A stretch of 64,000 nucleotides of DNA, taken from contig NC_071328.1 of assembly GCF_010183535.1 (NCBI RefSeq), positions 558,001-622,000 on the forward strand. The letters run 5' to 3'. Positions 22,301-32,480 of the stretch are shown here, one piece after another. How positions within the stretch are numbered: the stretch's first letter is position 1; every line of letters begins with the position of its first letter. The position numbers were made by a program, and so were the translations under genes. The notes beneath the pieces are model-generated. The model was not told the origin of the DNA. It did no database searches and saw nothing but the letters and a program-made list of their open reading frames with translations. The DNA is from Caenorhabditis remanei. Lineage: Eukaryota; Nematoda; Chromadorea; Rhabditida; Rhabditidae.

Positions 22301-25300
22301 GCCGTGGAAGATGTGGGGATTTGTTCTGAAATTTTAATTTTCAGACTGATAATTGGTTTAATCAATATTTTTCAAGGAAATTATGATTTTAGACCTAAAA
22401 TCCACTATTTTTGAGCTAAAATCCATCAGTTTTCACTCAAAAACTCACGAGTAACAGGAGCAGCCGTCGCAACAGCGGCCTTCGCCTCAGCAAACTGTTC
22501 CAACTGTCCCTCGGCGATCTTCTTCTCGAATTCCTTCTCTTGAGCTGATATCTTTTGGAACGCCCGTTTCAACAGATTCGTCTGATCCGTTCGATTCTTT
22601 CTCTTTTGGGCGGAACGAACACAATTCTCGCAGTACAAATGAAGATCATCCGGTGTGCTTCCTATCGCTTTCCACGTGTGGGCGTGGTCTGTTTTACATT
22701 CTTCGCATTCGTATGATGGATCCGAGTAGGCTCTGCAAGACAAAAATAACAGTAAAATTGGCAAAAATGCTGAGTTTTCTGCATAAATGAGCGTTTTTAA
22801 AACATTTCGTGGCCTAGGAAACCTATAAACTAGTCCGCAATCAGACAATGCTAAATTTTCACAATTTTCGGGGATAAAAACCTGTTTTAATGGGTAATAG
22901 TGGCCTAGAAAGCTCAAATCATGAAAAACTAGTCCTCAAAGACAATTTTAATGGAAAATGGTGACCTAGAATCTTCAAAATTTGAAAAACTAGTCCACAG
23001 TCGGAAAATGCTCAATTTTCAGGGTTTTCGGAGATAAAAAAACTGATTGTGAAGAAATGATGGCCTAGGAATATCAAAACTTGAAAAACTAGTCCTCAAA
23101 GATAATTTTTGCGAGAAAAACACACATTTTTCGTGATTTTTACAAAAAATGATGGCCTCGAAATTTCAAAACGCAGAAAACTAGTCCGCAGTCGCAAAAT
23201 GCTCAGTTTTCACAATTTTCGGGGATTAAAACTGTTTTTAATGGGTAACCGTGGTCTAGAAAGCTCAAAAAGACAGAAAAACTAGTCCCTGAAATATGGT
23301 TTCAGCCTAAAAACTTGATTTTTTCCCATAAAATAAGGTTAATAGTCTGAAAACTGATCTAAAATGAAATTGATGACCTAGAAATCTCAAAACGCAGAAA
23401 ACTAGTCCGCAGTCGGAAAATGCTCAGTTTTCACAGTTTTCATTGGTAAAAACTGTTTTTAATGGGTAAGAGTGACCTAGAAACCGTAATAACTTGGAAA
23501 ATTGGATTTCAAATGCATTTTCCATCCAATTCCCCCACCAAAACTCACTCAAAAACGCTCTTATCCTTCAACACATACTGAACCGTCAAATCCAATCCAT
23601 GAAGTGCCAAAAAAGCAGAAGCATTCGGATTCGGCAGAAAAGTGATGTCATGTGGTTGACTCTTTTGCGTCGGAATAGTCATCAACTGCTTATCAGCCTG
23701 CGCACGGAACGCCAATCGTGCCGCCTGTATTCGCTGAGCGGGCGTTTGCTGATTCAGAAGTTTCGATTGGGTGAGAACTGGTTGCTGAGTGATTGACGGG
23801 GCGACGTGTTGAATCGTGTGAGCCGACGATGAAGAGGACGCTGCCGCTGCAGCTTCCTGAGCCGCCGCCGCCGCCGCATCCTTCTGTTTCTGAACTTGTA
23901 ACGTATTCAACTGAATCAATTGAGCAAACAATTGAGTCGTCTGTGCTGGATTCTTCTTTGCCAAAGCGTACGCCTGCTTTGCCGCCGGTGACTGACTCGC
24001 AAGTTTCCCAAGAAGTTCCAATTGTTGTTGTACAGTAAGATTCGCCAATCCGGCCATCGTCTTGTTCACTGTCATCGCCGCTTGACTCTTCCCGTTTGCT
24101 GATAGTTTTCCACCGGCTAACACTGGTTTGTAGGCTGCGGCGGCTGCAGCGGCGGCGTCGGCCAAATCGGCGGCCTTCGTCTCGGCGGCGAGCTGGAAAA
24201 ATGTTCAGTGAAATTTTTGAGCACTTTTCACTGTTGTTACAATAAAATCCGAGATTTTTAGAGTTAAAATACTAAAAATCGAATGAAAATGGCAATTTTC
24301 AGTCAAAAATCGGGTCAGGAAGTGACAAGTCTGAGATTATAGAGTTGAAAGTAGCGAAAAGGTGGAAAAAACCCGATTTCCGAGTCTGGGAGCTAAAAAT
24401 CGAATGGAAATGACAATTTTCAGTCAAAAATCATCGAAATTGCTGAAAATTAAGATTCTGAATCGTTTTTATTGGAACAAAAGACCAAAATTTCAAATTT
24501 CCCCCAGAAAACTAGGTATTTCTCTGAAAATGCAAGATTTTCGATTGGCAATGACAATTTTGAGCCGAAAAGCATGGAAAAGTGCGAAAATAAAAGGAAT
24601 TTTAGCAGTTTCAGCACTTTAAGCTGTAAATTCAAGGTTTTTGAGATATTTTTGAGCACTTTTCAGTGTTGTTACACCAAAAAAGATTATGAAGTGATTC
24701 CGACTCGAAAATGTGAAGAAATTTAGTATTCTCACCAGTTTTTGTAATATTTTTACTGAAATACCGCTATTCACTTTAATTTTCCATCTCCTTGACTGGA
24801 AAAGCAATGAAAATAGCTGTTTGTAGTAAAAATCTAACAAAAAGCGCTGAAAATACTAAAATTCTTCACATTTTCAAGTCGGAATCACGTCAAAATCGTT
24901 TTCGTTCAGTGAATAAGACTGTTTTGAGGTCATTTTCATCGATTTTCACATCGAAACTACAGAAAACTCTCCATTAACACAAAATATCGCTGAAAAATCA
25001 TTCCAAGTTCAGAAAAATAAGAATGTTTAGCCTTTTTCGATGAAATTTTGCAAATTTGCGATAAAAATTGGCTAAAATATACATTTTTGATAGTAAAAAT
25101 GTTATTTTTCGGGGTTTTCTACACGTTTTGGGCTGAAAATGATCACATTTTACTGATTTTTGAATTAAAATCGACTGAAATGCGCTATCGCTGCTGAAAA
25201 ATGACTCCAGATTCACAAAAATAAGAATTTCAGTCATTTCAAGTCGTTCTCTGCGAAATTTCTGAATTCGGTGATGAAAAATGGCTGAAATTCAAAGCTA

Positions 25301-28300
25301 GAGATGGTGTTTGAAGGTTAAAAAACGATTTTCAGAGGTTTTAATCTGAAAATTATCAAATTTTAGTGATTTTTGCATTAAAATGTCAAGAATCATTCCT
25401 AGAATTTGAGTTTTTTGCTCTCTCTAACCGAATCATCTTAAAAATGACTTCAGGTTCTCGAAAAATATAAATCTTAGCCTATTAGAGTCTTTTTTGATGA
25501 AAAATTTGCACATTTGCGATAAAAATTAGCTGAAATATAAATTTTTGAAGCTAAAAATGCTGTTTTTCGGGGATTTGTCACGTTTTTGGCTGAAAATGGT
25601 CATATTTTAGTGATTTTCGCCATAAAATGACTCAATTTCCACCATTTCTCACCTTATTAATAGCTCGATTCTACCTATCAAAGGTAAAAATGCTCATTTT
25701 AGAAGACGGAAAATTTGAAATTGAGAAAAAACTTAAAAACGATCAAAATTTAGTGATTTTTGCTCTTTTTTCGAGAATTTATCACAAATTATCATTTTTC
25801 AGTGATTTTTGCATTAAAATTTGTGCTTCTTGACCCAATTTTTCTCATTTCTTACCTTATTAATCGCCCGATTCTGACTATCCTTCATCTTCTTCAACAC
25901 CTGCAGCTTCGCCTCCTCCTCTCTCAACTGTTGCTCCGCCTCTCTTCTCATTTTCAGTCGTTCTTTCAACTGTTCCTCATCCAACTCTCGACTCTTCATC
26001 TTCTCATAATGATATCTAACAATCTCCATTTCACTCTCATGTATCGACGAGTTCTCACTTTCATCCGTCATCGCGTACACCTCACCATCGTCATTCGCAC
26101 GGAGACCGAATCGAAAACACGTCTGATCCAAGTCCCGCCCATCTTCTAGTCTCCTCTTTTTCACTTTTTTCAGCGGATCTTGTTCCAGATTCCCTCCATC
26201 GATTCCATCGGTTTCCTCATTCTCTTCATTCAACCTTTTCTGTGGTCCTTGTACTATATCATCCTTCAATTTTATCTTCTCCTGAGCCTTCAAAGCAGAT
26301 GCTCTTGTGCTCCGTCGTCTTAAATCACTTGGAGATAACTGTAATCCATCGTCTGCTGTCTCCATCAACGACGTCGATTGTCCGTGATGTCCTCCATTCA
26401 TCTCTTTTGTAGGCGTCCCATGGAATAAAGCAACTCCATTCTGGAGATGAGTGAGAGAGGAGTCGTCAGAATTCATACTTATTCCATTCTTTTCAGTTGT
26501 TGAAGACGTTGAGGAAGAGTGACCGTTTAGTGGAGACGCCGACACTTGTTGGACCTTTAAAACCTTTGGAGAGGATTAGAAAATTGATTTTGGGAAAGGA
26601 TTTTGAGAGTTTTTGGGGGAATTTGGGAGAATTTAGGCCGGAAATTTGAATTTTTACAGCAAAAATGGTAGATTTTCCTCTATTTTCAGGGTTTTGAGGG
26701 TCTTTTGACGTTTTCAGGGGAAATTGGACCGGAATTTCGACGTAAAGCCAATTTTTCGTCCCAAACCACAGGCATTACAGTAAAAATGGTAGATTTTCGA
26801 TAATTATTATAGAAAGAGTCAGTTTTTATGGGTTTTGACTTAAAACCGCTTTTTTTTTACTGCGAAAAGTGGTTTTGGAGGAAATTTAGACCGTAAATTT
26901 CAATTTTTACAGTAAAAACGGAAGATTTTCCCAAATTTTGATACAAAATTATGAAATACTTAATTAAGGTAATCAGAATTTCGGCAAATACTCATTGACT
27001 ACGGTACTCATTGCCTACGGTTACTCATTGACTACGCTGTCTCATTGCCTACTCATACTCATTGCCTACGGTCAGCTCATTGACTACGCTTGGCTCATTG
27101 CCTATACATACTCATTGCCTACGCTTGACTCTTTGACTACGCTTGGCTCTTTGCCTACTCTCGCTCATTGCCTACGCTCGGATCATTGACTTCCTTTTTT
27201 TTACTTTATAGCAGAGATTCTGGAACTGGTAATTGGTGAATACCTACACGAGCCCAAGGAACGTTTCATGAAAGTTTGCAATAACAATAAGAAGTACGCA
27301 ATTTAGAAACTGATACCAATATCCTGAAGGTCAACTCTCAATGCAGATGTTTGATGGCGTAGGTTTCTGTATAAGTTAATTCATTGTGGACTCAACTTCC
27401 ATTTAGGGAGCTGCGTGATTCAGGCAATGTTTTTGGATAAGATAATACACAGCTGTAAAGCCTAGAATTATTATTATTTCTGGCTATGATTGTTCAATCG
27501 CTTCCTATTCACAACAACTTTAACTAGATCATTTGTCTAAAATCAGGACACAATCTGGGAAAATCTGAATTAGGTAGTTAAATTCAACTTCAATGAGTTC
27601 TGACAAGAGAAGGTCCCCGAGTGTACCCCCGGATTCGGCTTTTCTTTTTAAATTAAAAGTTCTAGAGTTGGACAGAACTTTGTAAACTCGAACCTATACG
27701 ATCTGAATGGGTGATTATAAAGTTTACATACGAAACTATAGGGTTCAAATATGAAATAATTTAACCAAGGAATAATTTAGGTATTGGCTATTTATCAAAT
27801 ATAGGAAAGTAGATAAATGCAGACTTGTCAAAAATCGGGCCGGCCCGGGCCGGGCCGAGATTTTTCTTGACCGGGCCGGGCCGGGCCGAAATTTCTCTTG
27901 GCCCGGCCCGGCCCGGTCGGCCCGGATTCATAGATGGGTACCCATTTTTACCAATTTTTTTTTGACATTTTTCGAAAAAATAGATAAAAAATGCTTAAAT
28001 TATCATACATATTCACATTTTGATTCAATTTTAAATGTTTATTCGAAAACTATACTTTTTTCAAAAAAAAGTTCAAAAAATTTCCAAAAATTTTCAAAAA
28101 AACTTGAAAAACTCAAAATGTTTTGAAAAACTGTTTCAAAACGGGCCGAGCGGGCCGGGCCGGGCCGGGCCGAGATTTTTTCTGATTTTGGCCCGGCCCG
28201 GCCCGTGACAAGTCTGGATAAATGTAGTAGTATATGAGTCATCCAGAGAATTGCTGCCGGATAGAGGTACCCTCTTACTGCAAGAAGAAAAGAAGAGGGA

Positions 28301-29801
28301 GAGCTTCTTTGTTTTCAGTATGAGACATTGAACTTGATCTACCCTATGATAATTCCACTGAAGTACCCATTATCAGAGCTCCGAAAATTACCAACTGGTT
28401 CAACTTATTCTATGATCAGGACCCTTCTTCGACTACTTTAGATTATACTTCACAATCTTGGGAAACACATGCTCTTATGTCCCAACAACAAATCTCAAGT
28501 TAACCAGAAACCTATACATAAAGTGTAGGTATTCACCAATTACCAGTTCCAGAATCTCTGCTATAAAGTAAAAAAAAGGGAGTCAATGATCCGAGCGTAG
28601 GCAATGAGCGAGAGTAGGCAAAGAGCCAAGCGTAGTCAAAGAGTCAAGCGTAGGCAATGAGTATATATAGGCAATGAGCCAAGCGTAGTCAATGAGCTGA
28701 CCGTAGGCAATGAGTATGAGTAGGCAATGAGACAGCGTAGTCAATGAGTAACCATAGGCAATGAGTACCGTAGTCAATGAGCATTTGCCCAGAATTTCAG
28801 GTTTTGAGGAAAAAATCAAAGTTTCTGCATTTTTTTCAATTCATATTCAGGAGATTCAGGGTTTTGAGGGATTTTCGGGGAAATTTTGGCCGCAAATTCG
28901 ACTTTAAGATGATTTTTTCGACTTTAAAACTACTTGTTTTACTGTAAAAATGGTAGATTTTCAGGAATTATTATAGGAAAGGCCAGTTTTGCCTCAAAAT
29001 CGCTCTATTTACTGCAAAATTGAGTGATTTATTGCATTTTTTCACTCCGAGCTGCGAAAATTAGAATTTTTGGAATTTTTAACATAAAAACTTCATTTTT
29101 ACAGCAAAAATCGTATTTTTGAGCGAAAATTTGTTAAAAATTGCGTATTTCAGCAATATGGACAACAAATGTACATAACAAGTTGATTTTTAGAGGACTT
29201 TGACTGAAAATGAAGATTTTAAAGTCAGAAATATATCGCTTCAGGTAAACACCATGATTTTGACGGTTTTCAGTTGAAAATCTCGATTTAATGTGGGAGA
29301 TAACCCAATTTTTCATAATTTTATCCAAAAATGAAGATTTTGTAGTAAAAAATGCGTTCAATGGCAGAAAAATCACCATGTAATGCCAAAACTGACCGAA
29401 ACCGAATCTCAATGTGAAGAATTTTGGGAAATGCCGGAAAATATGAGTTTTCGGTGATTTTCCGGCTAAAAACCTCAAAATTAAGTGGAAAAGACGATTT
29501 TACACTACAAAATAAGGTGATTTCTATCAAAATGAAAAAATGGTGATGGTTTTCTATGATTTCATGCTAAAAATAACCGAAAGTAGCTGGAATAACCGTG
29601 ATTTTATTGATATTTTGGTGAGATTTCGAGAAAAATGTAATTTTGCCACTTTAAGCTCGAAAATTCTCTTTTTTGAGTTTTGGGCTAAAAATGACGTGGC
29701 AAACGTGGAACTTCTGAATTTCCCGTGAAAAATTCAAATTCCGGCCTAAAATTCCCTGCAAAATGTTCATGAATTCATTATAAATTTCTCACCTGCGCCA
29801 T
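19375..29801 (-). CDS. dcp-66: p66/GATAD2-type subunit of the NuRD/MEC chromatin complex (DCP-66 orthologue)
   Basis: Eight exons: 29801-29793 (ATG GCG CAG), 26554-25856, 24192-23549, 22732-22449, 22325-22213, 22161-22030, 20636-20399, 19493-19375 (TGA); 745 residues, all junctions in frame. Exon 2 could also begin 9 nt earlier in frame. CR1, the coiled-coil helix that binds MBD2/3 in GATAD2 proteins, is at about 195-236 (KMRREAEQQLREEEAKLQVL). CR2 is a GATA-like zinc finger with Cys460, Cys463, Cys485 and Cys488 (YECEECKTDHAHTW). Between them lie Ala-rich stretches and a conserved-looking FLALHGLDLTVQYVL. The C-terminus is Gln/Ala-rich. p66 proteins bridge MBD and CHD4/LET-418-type remodellers in the nucleus. 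Intron 1 (3.2 kb), intron 3 and intron 6 are swollen by repeats. Promoter-like CTGCGTCTC motifs lie upstream. Confidence 0.9.
19710..19849. mobile_element. Family E MITE in dcp-66 intron 7
   Basis: Inverted ends TTAGCACGGCACAGTTCTTA and TAGAACTGTGCGGTGCTAA with inner CAACTGCGCTCCACCGAAAT pairing to ATTTCGGTAGAGCGCAGTTG. Confidence 0.75.
20690..22015. repeat. Dispersed CTGTCTGTGTGTCTGGATGT repeats filling dcp-66 intron 6
   Basis: At least ten variants of TGTCTGTGTGTCTGGATGTC separated by recurring linkers (TTTTGAGCCGAAATTCTGGG; GAGTTTTTGTACGTT). A degenerate tandem array with a longer composite unit, interrupted by the palindrome at 20814-21172. Confidence 0.8.
20814..21172. mobile_element. 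Near-perfect palindromic family C hAT-like MITE
   Basis: 359 bp, ends CATACTTGTCAACCGGGCC and GGCCCGGTTGACAAGTATG, arms about 170 bp and almost fully complementary. Exact 8-bp duplication CAATTATC at 20806-20813 and 21173-21180. High arm identity suggests it is young. Confidence 0.9.
22806..23490. repeat. Tandem GGCCTAGAAA..AACTAGTCC array in dcp-66 intron 3
   Basis: Monomers begin near 22807, 22901, 22962, 23061, 23151, 23251, 23373 and 23471. Long monomers contain GCAGTCGGAAAATGCTCA and a GGGGATAAAAACTG tail; short ones contain CCTCAAAGA. The two types largely alternate, giving a composite unit of roughly 155-220 bp. Confidence 0.7.
25025..25625. repeat. Degenerate direct repeat in dcp-66 intron 2
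   Basis: The block from CGATGAAATTTTGCAAATTT (about 25038) to CATTTTACTGATTTTTG recurs at about 25490-25622 with the same inner TTGCGATAAAAATT and TTTTCGGGG words, about 460 bp apart. Confidence 0.6.
26983..28789. mobile_element. Foldback-like transposon in dcp-66 intron 1
   Basis: 1807 bp. Arms 26983-27249 and 28524-28789 are inverted copies starting GGCAAAT; each is built of about 13 CTCATTG(A/C)CTACG sub-repeats followed by a unique inner part with GATTCTGGAACTGGTAATTG. The 9-bp sequence CAGAATTTC is repeated exactly outside both ends (26974-26982 and 28790-28798). Long arms of tandem sub-repeats plus a 9-bp duplication match Drosophila Foldback elements; MULEs also make 9-bp duplications. 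The middle has no transposase-like frame, so it is non-autonomous. Confidence 0.85.
27820..28216. mobile_element. Family B hAT-like MITE nested in the Foldback-like element
   Basis: Ends CAGACTTGTCA and TGACAAGTCTG, GGCCGG blocks inside, exact 8-bp duplication GATAAATG (27812-27819 and 28217-28224). Confidence 0.9.
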
Positions 29802-30480
29802 AATTTATTCAGTAAAATCGCTCAAAAACCGTTTTTTTTTTCGTTCTGTGTGTTTGTCTGTGTTTCAAGTGACGACAAATAAATGAGAAATCGATTCAGC
29901 AGCACTCTTTGAGAACTTGCATTGACGTGTTGTGTGGGGAGAGAGAGAGAACAGCAATTTCTCTGCGTCTCGTACTCTCTCGTCGGGGTGTTCTGTTCTT
30001 CTGAAACGAGAGAGTATGGGGAGGTGAGGAGGGTGGGCGAGAGAAATGAGACAAAAGATTTGAATATTTATCCGCACGGTGATTCAATCGTAACCTATGC
30101 AAACGCGCTTTGTTGAGACTACATTTTGGTAATATTATTTGACGCCTAAATTGCAATTTTTTAATATTTTTTGTTTTTCCAAAAAATTGGCCTTTCTCGA
30201 TTATACTTCTCCTCAAAACTATTTCTTGTCTAAGTTTTTCAGTCTGAACAAAAAAATTTAGGTAAGCGATTTTTCTCAAAAGAGCGCATTTGCGTAGGTT
30301 CACTTTGAATTATCGTGTATCCGAAGGGTTCTGGTGTGACGTCATCAATGATGTGAGAGAGAGTGAGAGAGGGTGCAGAGAAACGAGAGGGTGAGAAACG
30401 CAGAGAAATAATTTAAAATTAAGTTTAGGGAGGTCGGACGGACACGGAGAGAAGAAAATCCATAAGAAAAGGTTAAAGGC
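29802..30480 (-). promoter_or_regulatory. dcp-66 upstream region with clustered CTGCGTCTC/ACGCAGAGA motifs
   Basis: TTCTCTGCGTCTCGTACTCTC at about 29957 and AACGAGAGGGTGAGAAACGC plus AGAGAAA at about 30382-30408 lie in pyrimidine-rich DNA. The same word recurs across the window, both near genes and in family A loops. A promoter role is inferred from position. Confidence 0.4.
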
Positions 30481-30833
30481 GCATCGACTAAAAAAGTTTG
30501 ATGGGTCTCGAGGCGAAAACAGAAAAAAGTTTTTTTTCTGTATTTTCAAGGATCTTCAAAGATTTTCACAGTGAAAATATGGGAAATCGATTGAGAATTT
30601 AATAGGGAAATCAGCTCAGACTTCGAAAATCAAGAATTTTCTTTTATTTTTCACGAATTTCAGCCGTTTTTAGGTGGAAAATCATGCTGAAAAATAGCTG
30701 AAAATAATGACAAATTTCTATACAGTACGGTATTAAAGGCGCATAGCCTCTCGCGGGGGAGTGGGTCTCGCAGCGAAGTAAAGTTTTAGTGATTTATTTG
30801 AATTATTTTCAATTCGGGCGGTGCAGAAAAATC

Positions 30834-31168
30834 ATAGTTGTCAAGGCCCGGCCCGGGCCGGGCCGGGCCGGGCTTAAGGCCCGGCCCGAAGGCCCGGGCA
30901 AATTGGCGCGAAAGTCAAATTTTCAAATTTTTTCAAATTTTTTGAATTTTTTTGAATTTTTTTGCGAAAAAGTCACATTTTCGACTATCAGTCAGAATTA
31001 GAAGAAATTCTGAAAAATAGTCAAAAATGGTCACATTTCCGATGAAAAATTGAAAAAAATTGGAAAAAAAAATTGGAAAAAAAAGGGTCGTTTTTTGAAG
31101 CCGGGCCTTCGGGCCGGGCCGGGCCTTGAAAATTTTCTACCGGCCCGGCCCGGGCCTTGACAACTATG
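30834..31168. mobile_element. Family B hAT-like MITE upstream of dcp-66
   Basis: TIRs CATAGTTGTCAAGGCCCGG and CTTGACAACTATG; exact 8-bp duplication AGAAAAAT at 30826-30833 and 31169-31176. Confidence 0.9.
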
Positions 31169-32480
31169 AGAAAAATGAGTTTTTCCAGCGAAAAAGTGGG
31201 TTTTTGGGTGAAAAAATGTGGTTTTTTAGGTTCTCAGGGGTTTTTTACTGAGATTTAAAGTGTTTTCAGGCAAAAAATTGTAAAAGTAGAGCAGTAATCG
31301 AGTCAAAAAAGTTTTAAATCAAATTTCCCAAGTTTTTGGGGTTCTAGGCTGAAAAAATAGAAAAATAGATGAAAACTCAGTAAAAACTATCTAAAACTAA
31401 AAGTTTCTGAACAACTTTGTTCGGAAAACCCAAAAATGTATCAGATTTATAGAAAAGCCCCGTATCAACATGATTTGTGCTCTGAAAATGATGAAAATAG
31501 GTAATTCTTTGTGGAAATTATAGGAAAATCTAGTTTAAAATCGAAAATTCTGGTTATTCAAGTTGAAAATGTCAAAAAATCGAAATTTAAAATTTTTTTG
31601 AATTTCGGGTTTTTTCGAAATTTTTTAAAATGTCAAAAAAACCTCTAAAACTAACTTTAAAAGCCTGGATAGTTAGTGTAACAGCAAAAAAAAATCATGC
31701 TTCGACTCGAAAATTTGAAATTTTGTTCCGAAAACTAAGAGTTTCCTTCTAAAAATAGACTAAATTTGACCTAAAACTTTTAAAATTTCCGATATGGCTA
31801 GAATACAGAAACTAGCGCCTAGATACTCTGATCAACTCAAAAACTACCCTGGAGTCACATGACAAAGTGGGCGGAGCCTAAATTTCTGATCAAAACTAGA
31901 ACTTTCGCAATTTTCGCATAACGACACCGCGTCTATTCGAATTCTGAAATTCCGACCAAAAGTGAGAACAGTGTCCTGGCCGTCCAGGTTATCGATTCGG
32001 ATAGTGTTTAGTAACAGACTAATAGCAAAAAGGGCACTAAAGAGGGGAAAATGAGAGAAAAGAGAGTTAGAGAGAGGCTTTGTGTGTGTGTGTGTGTGTG
32101 TGCAATGCAGATGGTAATATAAACGTAATGGAAGAAAGATAGAGAGAATCAGGAGAGGGACGCGTCGAGATAGTGTACAAATTGCGGAGTGTCTGCCAGA
32201 GACATTGGCCGGGGTCCGAAAATGTCAAAACGCTCAAGGAGATGGGAGGGAAGTGGGAGGTTGAGAAAATGAAGGGAAAAAAAGAAGTGTGTGGAGAAAT
32301 GTATATGAAAAGATGAACTAGTTTGAGACGGGGGGCGATATGAGAGAATTAACACTTTTTCGGGGAAATTTTAGTAGTTGGCACTGTGCCAGAAATCTTA
32401 GGAAACCTTAAAACTAGAAAATTGGCGAAAATGGCCTTAAATTTTTAAATTTTGTGAAAAAAACCTCAAAAAATTGGTTT
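31169..32480. other. AT-rich spacer with a GT microsatellite
   Basis: A (GT)n tract lies at 32080-32101. Minus strand 32202-32149 reads an open 17-codon run MSLADTPQFVHYLDASL then stop, with normal-looking codons but no splice partner. No gene is recognised. Confidence 0.5.

Noticed and set aside
23494..24038. Plus-strand open frames across dcp-66 exon 3
   Set aside because: Antisense shadows of the Ala/Gln-rich coding exon.
26983..28789. Mutator-like (MULE) assignment
   Set aside because: The 9-bp duplication fits, but the tandem sub-repeats in the arms fit Foldback better; without a transposase it remains open.
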